Shown: in pieces, positions 48,822-59,040 of the stretch
Numbering within the stretch: position 1 is the first letter of the stretch
Layout of the letters: each line of letters begins with the position of its first letter
DNA from: Psychromonas algicola
GTDB taxonomy: Bacteria > Pseudomonadota > Gammaproteobacteria > Enterobacterales > Psychromonadaceae
DNA: 64,000 bases
Assembly (NCBI RefSeq): GCF_004378355.1
Contig: NZ_SNUB01000012.1
Coordinates: forward strand, 1 to 64,000
Reading direction: 5' to 3'
Notes under the pieces: model-generated
The model's input: the letters and a program-made list of their open reading frames with translations, nothing else
What the model was told of the DNA's origin: nothing
The model's database searches: none
Made by a program: the position numbers and the translations under genes

Positions 48822-49742
48822 TTATAACGTTTGCTCTAAAATAGTTACTACTAACTGCTCAAAGCTTATTCCAGCTTGTTTAGCCGCCTTAGGCACTAAA
48901 CTTGTCTGTGTCATACCTGGCACTGTGTTCACTTCCAATAAAAACCAATTTTTATCATTGTCTCGCATAAAGTCAACTCGTCCCCAACCACTACAACCAA
49001 TTGCTTTAAATGCTTTTTCTGCTAAATCATTAAGCTCAACTAATTCCTTATCATTTAAACCACAAGGACATAGGTATTGAGTTTCTGTTGATTGATACTT
49101 AGCTTGGTAATCATAAAAAGTATTACTAGTTTTCATACTAATAGCGGGTAATGCTTTCCCACCTAACATAGAAACCGTGAATTCATCACCCGTGATCCAT
49201 GATTCTAATAAAACTTTATCATCGTATTTAAAAGCTTCGTTTAAGGCATCAATAAGTTGTTCAGGAGACTCTGCTTTTGCCATTCCAATGCTTGATCCTT
49301 CGTGGACAGGTTTTACCATTACAGTGCCCGACAAGTTTTTTAATATCTCAGCCGCTGAAGATGCTTCAAAATCATCTTTAACTATAATTTGATACGGTGC
49401 AGTTGGCAGTAAACCACTTTGCCAAATTTGTTTGGTTTTTGCTTTATCCATTCCAATCGCTGAACTTGAAACATCGCTACCTGTGAATGGAATATCTAAC
49501 GCGCTTAAAAAACCTTGAATTACACCATCTTCACCACCGCGACCGTGTAATACAATAAACGCTCGGTCAAAACCTTGTGCTTTGATTTGTGAGATATCAT
49601 CAAATTTAGGATCGATTGCATGTGCGTTAACACCCTGCTCAACCAATGCATTTAAAACAGCTTTACCGGAATTTAAAGAGACTTCGCGCTCTGCGCTATT
49701 ACCACCGAATAATACAGCTACTTTTCCAAAATCAATCGCCAT
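48822..49742 (-). CDS. ddl: D-alanine--D-alanine ligase
   Basis: 306 residues (DdlB type). ATP-grasp features: VLFGGNSAEREVSLNSG near the start, FIVLHGRGGEDGVIQGFLSA, VMVKPVHEGSSIGMAKAES, and WGRVDFMRDNDKNWFLLEVN then TVPGMTQTSLVP. It makes the D-Ala-D-Ala dipeptide for MurF. It is directly joined to murC (shared base at 49742). Confidence 0.97.
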   Translation of the reverse strand: MAIDFGKVAVLFGGNSAEREVSLNSGKAVLNALVEQGVNAHAIDPKFDDISQIKAQGFDRAFIVLHGRGGEDGVIQGFLSALDIPFTGSDVSSSAIGMDKAKTKQIWQSGLLPTAPYQIIVKDDFEASSAAEILKNLSGTVMVKPVHEGSSIGMAKAESPEQLIDALNEAFKYDDKVLLESWITGDEFTVSMLGGKALPAISMKTSNTFYDYQAKYQSTETQYLCPCGLNDKELVELNDLAEKAFKAIGCSGWGRVDFMRDNDKNWFLLEVNTVPGMTQTSLVPKAAKQAGISFEQLVVTILEQTL

Positions 49743-51217
49743 TAATTTGCACTCACTTGTTTCATTTTTTCAATATCTAATTTCAACTCAGCTAAGGTTT
49801 TCACCACGGCACCAATATTACCTGCCCCCTGTGTTAAAACCATATCACCTTCTTTGATAATATTAGCTAATATTCCTGGCAATGCTTCAGGTGAAGCCAC
49901 AAAAATCGGTTCATTTCCGCTCTGTTGACGAATAGTTCGACATAATGAACGACTATCTGCGCCAGCAATGGGTGTTTCACCTGCGGCATAAACATCTAAT
50001 AATAATAATTGATCAACCTGTGATAACACGCGAGCAAAGTCTTCATAAAGATCGCGAGTACGCGTATAACGATGTGGTTGATAGGCCATAATTAAACGTT
50101 TTTCAGGCCACCCTTCTCGTGCAGCATTAATCGTAGCTTGTACTTCTGTTGGGTGATGACCGTAATCATCCACTAACATCGCTTTTCCACGACCAGTTTC
50201 AAACTCTCCATATTGCTCGAAACGTCGACCGATCCCTTCAAATTTTTCTAGAGCAGATAAAATAGCGCTATCTTCAATATCATCTTCCATTGCAACAGCA
50301 ATAGCCGCAGCAGCATTTAAGGCATTATGCTTACCAGGTAAATTCAATTGTAATGTTAAATCAGGTCTATTCGCTCTGTGTACGATAAACTCACTGCGAT
50401 TTACAGACTGTTTAAAGCTAGAAATTCTAACGTCAGCCTGTTCATGGAATCCATAAGTCACACATTGACGAGCAAAACGAGGAATTAACTCTTCCACTAC
50501 TTTGTCATCTAAACAAACAACGGCTGTCCCATAAAAGGGTAAATTTTGAATAAACTGAACAAAGGTATCTTTTAGTACTTCAAAATCACCTTGGTAAGTA
50601 TCCATATGGTCAGCTTCAATGTTAGTCACCACTGACACCATTGGTTGTAAATGCAAAAATGAAGCATCGCTTTCATCCGCTTCTGCAATTAAATAACGGC
50701 TTTGTCCTAATTTGGCATTGGTACCTGCACTATTTAATAAACCACCAATCACAAAAGTAGGATCTAAATCAGCCTCACCATAAATACTCGCAATTAAACT
50801 GGTTGTCGTAGTTTTACCATGCGTTCCAGAAACAGCAACTCCATGGCGATATCGCATCAGTTCCGCTAACATTTCAGCACGACGAACCACTGGGATGCGC
50901 GCTTGTTGAGCCGCTAATAATTCTGGGTTTTCTGGGTTAATTGCTGTTGAAACCACAACGACAGAAGCGCCATAAATATTTTCTTGAGCATGACCAATAA
51001 ATATTTCAGCCCCAATTGAACGCAATCTTTTCACAACTGTATTTTCAGCAATATCAGAGCCAGTGATCTTATACCCTTCATAGGCTAATACTTCTGCAAT
51101 ACCACCCATTCCTGCGCCACCAATACCAATAAAATGTATTTGTTTCACGCGTCTCATTTCTGGGATCATGGTACGAATTTCTGCTAATTCAATTTTTGTC
51201 ATGGAATTCACTTTCAT
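49742..51217 (-). CDS. murC: UDP-N-acetylmuramate--L-alanine ligase MurC
   Basis: 491 residues. N-terminal Rossmann motif [23 protein letters not shown] loop [18 protein letters not shown] and central YGFHEQAD. The C-terminal domain has [20 protein letters not shown] and [14 protein letters not shown]. It adds L-Ala to UDP-MurNAc. The start may be at 51217 or five codons later at 51202; neither has a strong ribosome site. Confidence 0.97.
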   Translation of the reverse strand: MKVNSMTKIELAEIRTMIPEMRRVKQIHFIGIGGAGMGGIAEVLAYEGYKITGSDIAENTVVKRLRSIGAEIFIGHAQENIYGASVVVVSTAINPENPELLAAQQARIPVVRRAEMLAELMRYRHGVAVSGTHGKTTTTSLIASIYGEADLDPTFVIGGLLNSAGTNAKLGQSRYLIAEADESDASFLHLQPMVSVVTNIEADHMDTYQGDFEVLKDTFVQFIQNLPFYGTAVVCLDDKVVEELIPRFARQCVTYGFHEQADVRISSFKQSVNRSEFIVHRANRPDLTLQLNLPGKHNALNAAAAIAVAMEDDIEDSAILSALEKFEGIGRRFEQYGEFETGRGKAMLVDDYGHHPTEVQATINAAREGWPEKRLIMAYQPHRYTRTRDLYEDFARVLSQVDQLLLLDVYAAGETPIAGADSRSLCRTIRQQSGNEPIFVASPEALPGILANIIKEGDMVLTQGAGNIGAVVKTLAELKLDIEKMKQVSAN

Positions 51218-51221
51218 AAAC

Positions 51222-52298
51222 TTATATTAAAGAGTTGCAAATATCAGCAACTTGCTCTGTTGCATCTCTCATTGCTACATTTTTGCAGTTTTTACTCATA
51301 TTAACTAATAACTGCTTATTTTGACTTAATGTAGCCAAACAATCACTTAATTTACGTGCATTTAACTCCTTTTGAGGAATTAATATTGCGGCTTCTGCAT
51401 CTACTAAACTTTGCGCATTTTTTGTCTGATGATCATCAACAGCATGCGGCAGAGGGATAAATATCGCCGGTAATCCTACCACAGCAACTTCAGCGACGGT
51501 TAACGCTCCCGCTCTACAAATAATAACATCAGCCCATTGATAAGCTTCTGCCATATCGGTAATAAAATCTTTTACTTGGTAATCAATCTTAGTTTCTGCG
51601 TAACGGGTTAGAACAGCTTCTGACGCATCTTTACCTGCTTGATGTAAAACCATCAGTTGCTCTTTATCAAAATGAAGTAGCGCTTCTGGTACGACTTCAT
51701 TAAGTACTTTTGCTCCTAAGCTGCCACCAATAATAAGGACTTTTAGCATAGGCTCATCTACTGACAATGATTTCTCTTTTAAGTTTAAAAGTTCTTGTCT
51801 AACAGGGTTACCAACTAATAAAGCTTTTTCACCAGAAAACGAGCCAGCAAATCCCATTAATACTTTCTTAGCAAAACGAGCTAACAAACGATTGGTTAAT
51901 CCCGCAGCTGCATTCTGTTCATGTAGCACGACAGGAATGCCCATTGTCCATGCAGCAATGCCACCTGGTCCACTCGCAAATCCCCCCATCCCTAAAACAA
52001 GATCAACTTTTCTGCTTTTTAACACTTTACGAGCTTGAAAAATAGATTTAATAATTTGAAAAGGCGCTGCAATTAAACGTTTAAGACCATTACCACGAAC
52101 ACCAGCAACGTCAATAAAGTCAATTTCATAGCCATGTTCAGGAACTAACCTTGCTTCCATTCGCGCAGCCGTGCCTAACCAACTGACTTTCCAACCTTCG
52201 CTTTTTAATTTATTAGCAACGGCCAAACCAGGGAATACATGTCCTCCGGTTCCACCAGCCATGACTAATAAAGTTTTAGATTTATGCATTCCGTTCAA
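51222..52298 (-). CDS. murG: Lipid II synthase MurG
   Basis: 358 residues. N-terminal [20 protein letters not shown], then [20 protein letters not shown] and the C-terminal GT-B signature [20 protein letters not shown]. It transfers GlcNAc to Lipid I at the inner face of the membrane. Start ATG 52298, overlapping ftsW by 17 bp; an ATG three codons in is also possible. Confidence 0.97.
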   Translation of the reverse strand: MNGMHKSKTLLVMAGGTGGHVFPGLAVANKLKSEGWKVSWLGTAARMEARLVPEHGYEIDFIDVAGVRGNGLKRLIAAPFQIIKSIFQARKVLKSRKVDLVLGMGGFASGPGGIAAWTMGIPVVLHEQNAAAGLTNRLLARFAKKVLMGFAGSFSGEKALLVGNPVRQELLNLKEKSLSVDEPMLKVLIIGGSLGAKVLNEVVPEALLHFDKEQLMVLHQAGKDASEAVLTRYAETKIDYQVKDFITDMAEAYQWADVIICRAGALTVAEVAVVGLPAIFIPLPHAVDDHQTKNAQSLVDAEAAILIPQKELNARKLSDCLATLSQNKQLLVNMSKNCKNVAMRDATEQVADICNSLI

Positions 52299-53568
52299 CC
52301 TCGATACCTTCGACTGATATTTTTTTCTGAGTCACTTTTTTACGACGAGGTTTTTTCTTAACTTCGTTTTTATCTGCTTTTTCTGATTGTAAGTTAGTGC
52401 GTGTTTCAAAATCTATTCGTAAAATCAAACCCACAGCAGTAGCAATCGTTATTAAACTAGAACCACCATAACTAATTAAAGGCAATGTAAGTCCTTTAGT
52501 CGGTGCAATACCCGATGCGGCTCCGACATTAACAGCCGTTTGAAAAGCAAACCAAATAGCAATTCCCACCGCAACATAACCTGCAAAGATAAGGTTTTGT
52601 TGTAACGCTTTTTTACCAATTGAGAAAGCTTTATAAACTAAAACGAACTCAAGAAGGATAACAAGGCTCACACCAACAAACCCCAACTCTTCAGCAAGAA
52701 TCGCCATAATAAAGTCGGTATGGGCTTCTGGTAAATATTCCAGTTTTAACACCGAGTTGCCTAATCCTTCTCCAAACCATCCACCACGGCCAAACGCCAT
52801 CAAAGATTGAGTTAATTGATAACTACGTCCAAAAGGATCTGCCCACGGGTCTAGAAAACCAAATACACGCGCCATACGATAAGGCGATGTAACAATAAGA
52901 AGTATGATCACTGACAATAAAGAAAAAGCGATACCAACAAAGGAAATGAGCCTTGCATTAGCAATAAATAACATTCCCATCATGATCACAACAATTACAA
53001 CCGTTGACCCTAAATCTGGTTGCAACAGCAGTAATAGTGACAGTAAAGCCAGTACTGCTAAGGGCTTCATAAAGCCTTTAATGGTATCAACAACTTCTTT
53101 CTGACGACGGATAAGGTAACTAGCAATAAATAAAACGACTGATAGCTTCGCGAATTCAGAAGGTTGAACATTAAGTGGACCAATTCGTAACCAACGAGAA
53201 GCACCGTTAACTTCAGTGCCTATCACAGTTAATACCGCAATCAAACCAAGCGTAGAGCCCAATAAAATCAATGGTGTATATTTATGCCAACGATCAATAG
53301 GAATAGACACCACTGTTGCCAGAATAAACAAACATAAAATAATATAAATAAAATGACGCTTTAAGAATCTAAAGGGATCATCTGAAAGTGCGATACCTTC
53401 TGGCATTGATGCCGAAGCAACAATGACCAAGCCAATTCCCATCAAAGTAAACACTAAAACAAGTAATGACCTATCATATACGGGCACTTGCTTATCAATC
53501 GGTGTTTTTAAGGACGCGATAACTTGAGCTAATTTATCTGAAGGTGAATGTTGCATAGGGCTAAGCAT
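52282..53568 (-). CDS. ftsW: Septal peptidoglycan polymerase FtsW
   Basis: About 428 residues with ten hydrophobic segments. SEDS signature pieces include GPLNVQPSEFAKLSVVLFIA, QPDLGSTVVI, LEYLPEAHTDFIMAILAEEL and a C-terminal GLTLPLISYGGSSLI. It polymerises glycan strands at the septum together with FtsI. The start at 53568 (ATGCTTAGCCC, overlapping the murD stop by 8 bp) is preferred; an upstream ATG at 53610 lies deep in murD, and an ATG at 53556 is the other option. A Lys-rich C-tail (KKKPRRKKVTQKK) is cytosolic. Confidence 0.96.
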   Translation of the reverse strand: MLSPMQHSPSDKLAQVIASLKTPIDKQVPVYDRSLLVLVFTLMGIGLVIVASASMPEGIALSDDPFRFLKRHFIYIILCLFILATVVSIPIDRWHKYTPLILLGSTLGLIAVLTVIGTEVNGASRWLRIGPLNVQPSEFAKLSVVLFIASYLIRRQKEVVDTIKGFMKPLAVLALLSLLLLLQPDLGSTVVIVVIMMGMLFIANARLISFVGIAFSLLSVIILLIVTSPYRMARVFGFLDPWADPFGRSYQLTQSLMAFGRGGWFGEGLGNSVLKLEYLPEAHTDFIMAILAEELGFVGVSLVILLEFVLVYKAFSIGKKALQQNLIFAGYVAVGIAIWFAFQTAVNVGAASGIAPTKGLTLPLISYGGSSLITIATAVGLILRIDFETRTNLQSEKADKNEVKKKPRRKKVTQKKISVEGIEVERNA

Positions 53569-54886
53569 CTCTAGACAAGGTTTCAACAAGTTCAATAAAA
53601 TGATCACCACGCGCCATAAAGTTTTTATACATATCTAAACTTGCGCAAGCAGGACTCAAAATAGCCAAATCACCTTCCTTTGCATGAGACGCTATATAAT
53701 TAACCGCTTCCCCCATGTCCGCAACAAGAACTGATTGACTATGTTGTAATGCAATTTGTTTCGCATCTTGTCCAAAACAAACAATTTTTCCTTCTATTTC
53801 AGCTAATGCAGGTTTTAATTCAGAAAAGTCAGCCCCTTTTCCATCACCACCTAAAATAACATGAACATTACCGCTAATTGTTTCAGATAACCCAACCAAC
53901 GCAGCTTGGGTTGCGCCTATGTTCGTCGCCTTGGAATCATTAATCCAACGCACACCATTAACGCTTTTAACAAACTCACAACGGTGTCTGAGCCCCGTAT
54001 AAGATTGTAGTGTTTCAAGCATCGCTGACATAGGTAAATCGATATGACTTCCTAATGCAATACTTGCTAGTGCATTCATCCAGTTGTGTTTACCACTTAA
54101 TTTTAAAGCAGAACAAGCTAATAAAGGCTGTTGTTGATAACTTAAATAAGTTTCGCCTAGGTGCTCAACTAAACCGTAATCTTTACTATCAAAACCAAAA
54201 CTAGTTTGAGGCTGCTTTTCGCTGAAAGTAAGTGAGTCATCACGGTTGATAAGGATAGATTGACTTTGTGCGTAGATTTTATGTTTTGCTTCAGTATAAG
54301 CTTGATAGTTAACATAACGGTCTAAATGATCTTCGCTTACGTTTAAAATAGTTGAAATATCAGCGTTAAGTGATTCAGAAGTTTCAAGTTGAAAGCTTGA
54401 TAATTCAAGAATATAAAGTTCAAGATCAGGATTTAATAAATCTAATGCAGGTATACCAATATTGCCGCCAACACCCACTTTAACAGCGGCGCATTTAGCC
54501 ATTTCACCTAATAAACTTGTCACCGTACTTTTACCATTTGAACCAGTGATAGTAACAAGTTTAGCATGTCGATATTTAGCAGTAGTAAGTTCACGCGCGA
54601 AGAGTTCGATATCACCAACTACTTCAACACCTGCTTGTATAGCGGCATCAATAGCAGGTGTAGAAATTGCGATCCCGGGACTCACCACTAACAAATCGAA
54701 TTGACATAATGCTTCTTTATTGAGAGGTCCACAGATAAGCTTAGTGCTTGGTTCAAGCTTTTCTTTACCAGGCGGCTCTAAACGAGTGTCAAAAACAGTC
54801 ACAGCCATATTTTTATTACGGTAAAAATTAACGCAAGATAAACCACTTGCGCCTAGCCCAATGATTGCAATTTCTTGCGCTTTCAT
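53561..54886 (-). CDS. murD: UDP-MurNAc-L-Ala--D-glutamate ligase MurD
   Basis: 441 residues. ATP loop TGSNGKSTVTSLLGEMA, N-terminal IGLGASGLSCVNFY, and C-terminal WINDSKATNIGATQAAL with VILGGDGKGADFSEL. It adds D-Glu in the cytoplasm. It begins 1 bp after mraY and overlaps ftsW slightly. Confidence 0.97.
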   Translation of the reverse strand: MKAQEIAIIGLGASGLSCVNFYRNKNMAVTVFDTRLEPPGKEKLEPSTKLICGPLNKEALCQFDLLVVSPGIAISTPAIDAAIQAGVEVVGDIELFARELTTAKYRHAKLVTITGSNGKSTVTSLLGEMAKCAAVKVGVGGNIGIPALDLLNPDLELYILELSSFQLETSESLNADISTILNVSEDHLDRYVNYQAYTEAKHKIYAQSQSILINRDDSLTFSEKQPQTSFGFDSKDYGLVEHLGETYLSYQQQPLLACSALKLSGKHNWMNALASIALGSHIDLPMSAMLETLQSYTGLRHRCEFVKSVNGVRWINDSKATNIGATQAALVGLSETISGNVHVILGGDGKGADFSELKPALAEIEGKIVCFGQDAKQIALQHSQSVLVADMGEAVNYIASHAKEGDLAILSPACASLDMYKNFMARGDHFIELVETLSRDA

Positions 54887-54887
54887 A

Positions 54888-55970
54888 TTAACGAACCTTC
54901 AGGGTAACAAGTCCGATCAACACTAAAACAATAGTAATGATCCAGAAACGAACAATAACTCGAGGCTCAGGCCATCCTTTCTTCTCATAATGATGATGAA
55001 TAGGTGCCATACGGAAAATACGTTGTTTACGCATTTTGTAAGAGCCAACTTGCAGTATCACAGAAACGGTTTCTAATACAAAAATCCCACCCATGATCAC
55101 TAATAAAAACTCTTGTCTAACCAATACGGCAATGACACCTAAAATGGCACCTAATGCAAGAGAGCCTACATCGCCCATGAATACTTGTGCAGGGTAAGTG
55201 TTAAACCATAAAAAGCCTAAACCTGCTCCCGCGATGGTGCCACAGATAATAACTAATTCGCTCGCTTCCGGAATGTAAGGGATAAATAAATAGTGAGAAT
55301 AATTAACATTACTTGTTAAATAAGCGATTAAAGCAAAAGCAGAAGCGACCATAACCGTTGGCATAATAGCCAAACCATCAAGACCATCAGTTAGGTTTAC
55401 TGCATTACTGCTTCCTACTATGGTGAAATAAACCAATGGAATAAACAACAAACCTAGGTAAGGCATATAATCTTTGAAAAATGGAACCACCAACGTGAGT
55501 TGCGCATCACTACTTGCCGTTGCATATAAAACAACACCAATAAGAATTGCAGTAGCTGACTGCCAAAAATATTTCCAACGAGGAATTAGACCATCAGGGT
55601 GTTTACGAACAACTTTTAAGTAGTCATCAGCAAAACCGATTGCACCAAAAGCAAGTGTCGTAAATAACACGATCCAAACATATAAATTGTCTAATTTAGC
55701 CCAAAATAAAGTGCTTAATACAATTGAAGCAAGGATCAAAACACCCCCCATGGTAGGTGTTCCTGCTTTACTAAAATGAGATTCAGGACCATCATCACGT
55801 ACTACTTGACCAATTTGTTGGCTTTGTAAATAACGTATCAATTTAGGGCCAGCCCATAAAGAAAATGCTAATGCAGTCAATACAGCTAGGACTACTCTCA
55901 CAGATAAGTATGTCAACACATTAAATATACTGTAATAACTTGAAAGGTATTCAGCTAACCATACAACCAT
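54888..55970 (-). CDS. mraY: Phospho-MurNAc-pentapeptide transferase MraY
   Basis: 360 residues with about ten membrane segments. Signatures: [65 protein letters not shown] and [15 protein letters not shown]. It makes Lipid I from UDP-MurNAc-pentapeptide and undecaprenyl phosphate. Confidence 0.98.
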   Translation of the reverse strand: MVVWLAEYLSSYYSIFNVLTYLSVRVVLAVLTALAFSLWAGPKLIRYLQSQQIGQVVRDDGPESHFSKAGTPTMGGVLILASIVLSTLFWAKLDNLYVWIVLFTTLAFGAIGFADDYLKVVRKHPDGLIPRWKYFWQSATAILIGVVLYATASSDAQLTLVVPFFKDYMPYLGLLFIPLVYFTIVGSSNAVNLTDGLDGLAIMPTVMVASAFALIAYLTSNVNYSHYLFIPYIPEASELVIICGTIAGAGLGFLWFNTYPAQVFMGDVGSLALGAILGVIAVLVRQEFLLVIMGGIFVLETVSVILQVGSYKMRKQRIFRMAPIHHHYEKKGWPEPRVIVRFWIITIVLVLIGLVTLKVR

Positions 55971-56020
55971 CTTTAAATCCTATTTATAAAACTGTTTAAT
56001 TAACAGTCAATTGAAATGAC

Positions 56021-57487
56021 TTACGCGCTAAATTCATATTTAATGAAAGCAACAATGTCTTCCATTTTGGCGCTGCGTGAGCCTTTAACAAGCACAACTA
56101 CTTTAGATGTTTCATTGCTTAAATAGCGATTAATGGCTGATTTAAGTTTTTCTTTATCAAAAAAATGCTCTGCGTCTTTTGTTTTCGAGGCTGCATTATA
56201 CTCATTTGTTGCGTGTTGACTCAAATTTCCAACGGTAAATAGTCGTTCAATGCCCTGTTTTTGTGCATATTTACCAATTGTTTTATGTTCTTGCTCGGCA
56301 AATTCACCCAATTCCCCCATATCACCTAAAATAAGCAAGTGCTGACTTTGGTGCTGAGCTAACAAATCGATACCTGCAATAACTGACGCAGAATTAGCAT
56401 TATAAGTGTCATCAATCACGGTTAATTCTTGAGAAACGACTGTACTATTAACACGTCCAGCAACTTGTTGAACATCATTCAAACCTTGTTGGATACTATC
56501 TAATGAACAACCTAAAGCGAGTGCCATAGTGCTTGCTGCTAATGCATTACTGATATTATGTTTACCTGGTAGGTTTAACTGAATGCTTACCGTTTGTATT
56601 GTTCTCGATTGTTGAACATTAAGCGTGAAATTAGCTTGGCCTAATTCATTAAATTGAATATCTGTTGCAAAGATATCAGGTGAAACAGAAGCTTTATTGC
56701 TTGTTTCTTTAGAAAACGTTAAAAATTGTTGTTTGTTTTTTTGTAAATTTTGCACAAAATCATTACAAAAATCGGCATCTAAATTCACAACGGCAATGCC
56801 AGATTCGGACAAGCTAGACCAAATTTCAGCTTTAGCCGTTGCCACACCTTGCAAAGAGCCAAACCCCTCAAGATGTGCAGGCATAATATTATTGACTAAA
56901 GCCACATCAGGTTTAGCAAGTGCTGAAGTATAAGCAATTTCACCGATATGATTCGCACCTAATTCAACAACGGCGAACTCATGTTGTTGCTCTAATCTCA
57001 ATAACGTTAATGGCAAGCCAATATCATTATTAAAGTTACCCGCCGTGGCTAACACCTTCTCAGCGTCACCACAATGCACAGCAAGTATTGCACTAAGTAA
57101 TTCTTTACAAGTTGTTTTACCGTTACTTCCAGTGATAGCAGCACATTTTAAGTGTGTTAACTGTTGTTTGATATAACTGGATAACAAGCCTAGTGCGATT
57201 CTTGTATCTTCTACTTCAATAACAAGATTATCGTGATTAATTGATAAATCATTACCCGCTTCAACTAATAAAACCGAGGCACCTTTATCAATCGCTTGTT
57301 GAAGCATCTCATGAGCATCAAATGAAGGCCCTTTTAATGCGATGAACAAATCATTTTCTTTGATCGTTCTTGTATCAGTGCTCACGCTATTAATGACAAT
57401 CGTTTTGCAACTTTCAGCACTTAGGTAACCTATTTTACATTGTCCATTTGTTGCCTTGCATAGGTCATTAACTGAAATAGAGATCAT
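56021..57487 (-). CDS. murF: UDP-MurNAc-tripeptide--D-Ala-D-Ala ligase MurF
   Basis: 488 residues. ATP loop ITGSNGKTTCKELLSAIL, VELGANHIGEIAYTSALAKP, and DDTYNANSASVIAGIDLL, then LGDMGELGEFAEQEHKTIG. It attaches D-Ala-D-Ala from Ddl. Its start overlaps the murE stop by 4 bp. A 50-bp gap separates it from mraY, the largest break inside the mur-fts block. Confidence 0.97.
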   Translation of the reverse strand: MISISVNDLCKATNGQCKIGYLSAESCKTIVINSVSTDTRTIKENDLFIALKGPSFDAHEMLQQAIDKGASVLLVEAGNDLSINHDNLVIEVEDTRIALGLLSSYIKQQLTHLKCAAITGSNGKTTCKELLSAILAVHCGDAEKVLATAGNFNNDIGLPLTLLRLEQQHEFAVVELGANHIGEIAYTSALAKPDVALVNNIMPAHLEGFGSLQGVATAKAEIWSSLSESGIAVVNLDADFCNDFVQNLQKNKQQFLTFSKETSNKASVSPDIFATDIQFNELGQANFTLNVQQSRTIQTVSIQLNLPGKHNISNALAASTMALALGCSLDSIQQGLNDVQQVAGRVNSTVVSQELTVIDDTYNANSASVIAGIDLLAQHQSQHLLILGDMGELGEFAEQEHKTIGKYAQKQGIERLFTVGNLSQHATNEYNAASKTKDAEHFFDKEKLKSAINRYLSNETSKVVVLVKGSRSAKMEDIVAFIKYEFSA

Positions 57488-59040
57488 AATATTGGTTCCT
57501 GATTGTTCTTATTGTGACTGCTCACTTTATTTTCGCTTTCTATCAATTCACTCAAACATTCACGGTCGCTATAGTGTACTTTTTTATCACCAAAAATTTG
57601 ATAATCTTCATGCCCTTTACCTGCGACTAAAATAATATCATTTGCTTGAGCATTTTCTAAAAGATGCAAGATAGCTTGTTTTCTATCGTGGATCACAATG
57701 GCTTGTTCTGGGTGAATTAAACCTTGTTTGATATCTTCGACAATAGCTTGCGCATTTTCACTACGCGGATTGTCATCAACAATAATCACTTGGTCTGCGC
57801 CTTGCTCTGCGGCTTTAGCCATTTCTGGTCGTTTACCTTTATCTCTATCACCACCACAACCAAATACAGCGACAATACGACCTTGTTGCTTATGAGATTG
57901 TAATGCTTTTAATGCATTTTTTAGGGCATCGGGAGTATGTGCATAATCAACAACAAAAGTCACTTGCTGCTTAGCAAAAAAGTATTGCTCCATTCGTCCA
58001 GGGACAACCGTTAATTTAGCCGCAGCATCCTGAACATCTTGGATGCTATATCCATCCGCCAATAATGCACAGCAAACAGCTGCAATATTTGAAACATTAA
58101 ACGCCCCATAAAATGGCGCATTAATAACACCAACTCCCCAACTTGAAATAAATTGAAAAGCAATCCCTTGAGTTAAATATTGCACTTCGGTTATTTTAAA
58201 ATACTGCTTAGATGATTTTTCATCTGCACTAAAGCCATAGGCAATAGCATCAAGATGTCTTGTTAACCAATCTTTTCCAGTATCATCATCTGCATTAATA
58301 ATTTTGTGCTTTAATGGGAATTCTTTAAATAATTTCTCTTTAGCATCTGCATAAGCTTGCATGGTGCCATGGTAATCAAGGTGGTCACGAGTCAGGTTAG
58401 TAAAAATAGCGGTATGAAATGGAACAGCAGAAACTCTGCCTTGTAATAAACCATGTGATGACACTTCCATGATCGTATGTTGAGCGCCTTGCTCTTGATA
58501 ATTTTGTAATTCTCTACAAACAGAAATGGCATCTAAAGTTGTATTTAAACTTGCTTGCAATTGTCCATATAAGCCATTACCAATTGTGCCCATCTGTGCA
58601 CATTGATTGCCTAATAATTCATAACTATTCGCTAACAAACTTGCGATGGTTGTTTTACCATTAGTCCCAGTAACTGCTGTAATTTGATGTGTTTGAGATT
58701 GCGGGAAATAAAAGCGTATTGATATTGCACTAAGATATTTGCCTAATTGAAATATTTGTATAACAGGAATGTTTTGTTCAATGCGAACGGCACCATTAGC
58801 AGTAATGTCATCAGTTTCAGACAATACAGCGGCAGCACCTGCTTGAATGGCTTTTGCTATATAAATACGGCCATCAGTAACCGCACCTTGTAATGCAACA
58901 AAAAGGTCACCGTCCTTTACAGCTCGGCTATCTAATGTCATTCCTGAGATTGCTTTCGTTGATGGAATAGTTAGCCATGGAGCCAGTAACCAATCGACTG
59001 TACAGTGTTTTCCGTCCTGCTGCACAGTCTCGTTTACCAT
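57484..59040 (-). CDS. murE: UDP-MurNAc-L-Ala-D-Glu--meso-DAP ligase MurE
   Basis: 518 residues. ATP loop VTGTNGKTTIASLLANSYEL, VVDYAHTPDALKNALKAL, and VFGCGGDRDKGKRPEMAKAA. DNPRSENAQAIVEDI carries the DNPR motif that selects meso-diaminopimelate, so the cell wall is DAP-type. It is joined to ftsI by one shared base. Confidence 0.97.
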   Translation of the reverse strand: MVNETVQQDGKHCTVDWLLAPWLTIPSTKAISGMTLDSRAVKDGDLFVALQGAVTDGRIYIAKAIQAGAAAVLSETDDITANGAVRIEQNIPVIQIFQLGKYLSAISIRFYFPQSQTHQITAVTGTNGKTTIASLLANSYELLGNQCAQMGTIGNGLYGQLQASLNTTLDAISVCRELQNYQEQGAQHTIMEVSSHGLLQGRVSAVPFHTAIFTNLTRDHLDYHGTMQAYADAKEKLFKEFPLKHKIINADDDTGKDWLTRHLDAIAYGFSADEKSSKQYFKITEVQYLTQGIAFQFISSWGVGVINAPFYGAFNVSNIAAVCCALLADGYSIQDVQDAAAKLTVVPGRMEQYFFAKQQVTFVVDYAHTPDALKNALKALQSHKQQGRIVAVFGCGGDRDKGKRPEMAKAAEQGADQVIIVDDNPRSENAQAIVEDIKQGLIHPEQAIVIHDRKQAILHLLENAQANDIILVAGKGHEDYQIFGDKKVHYSDRECLSELIESENKVSSHNKNNQEPIL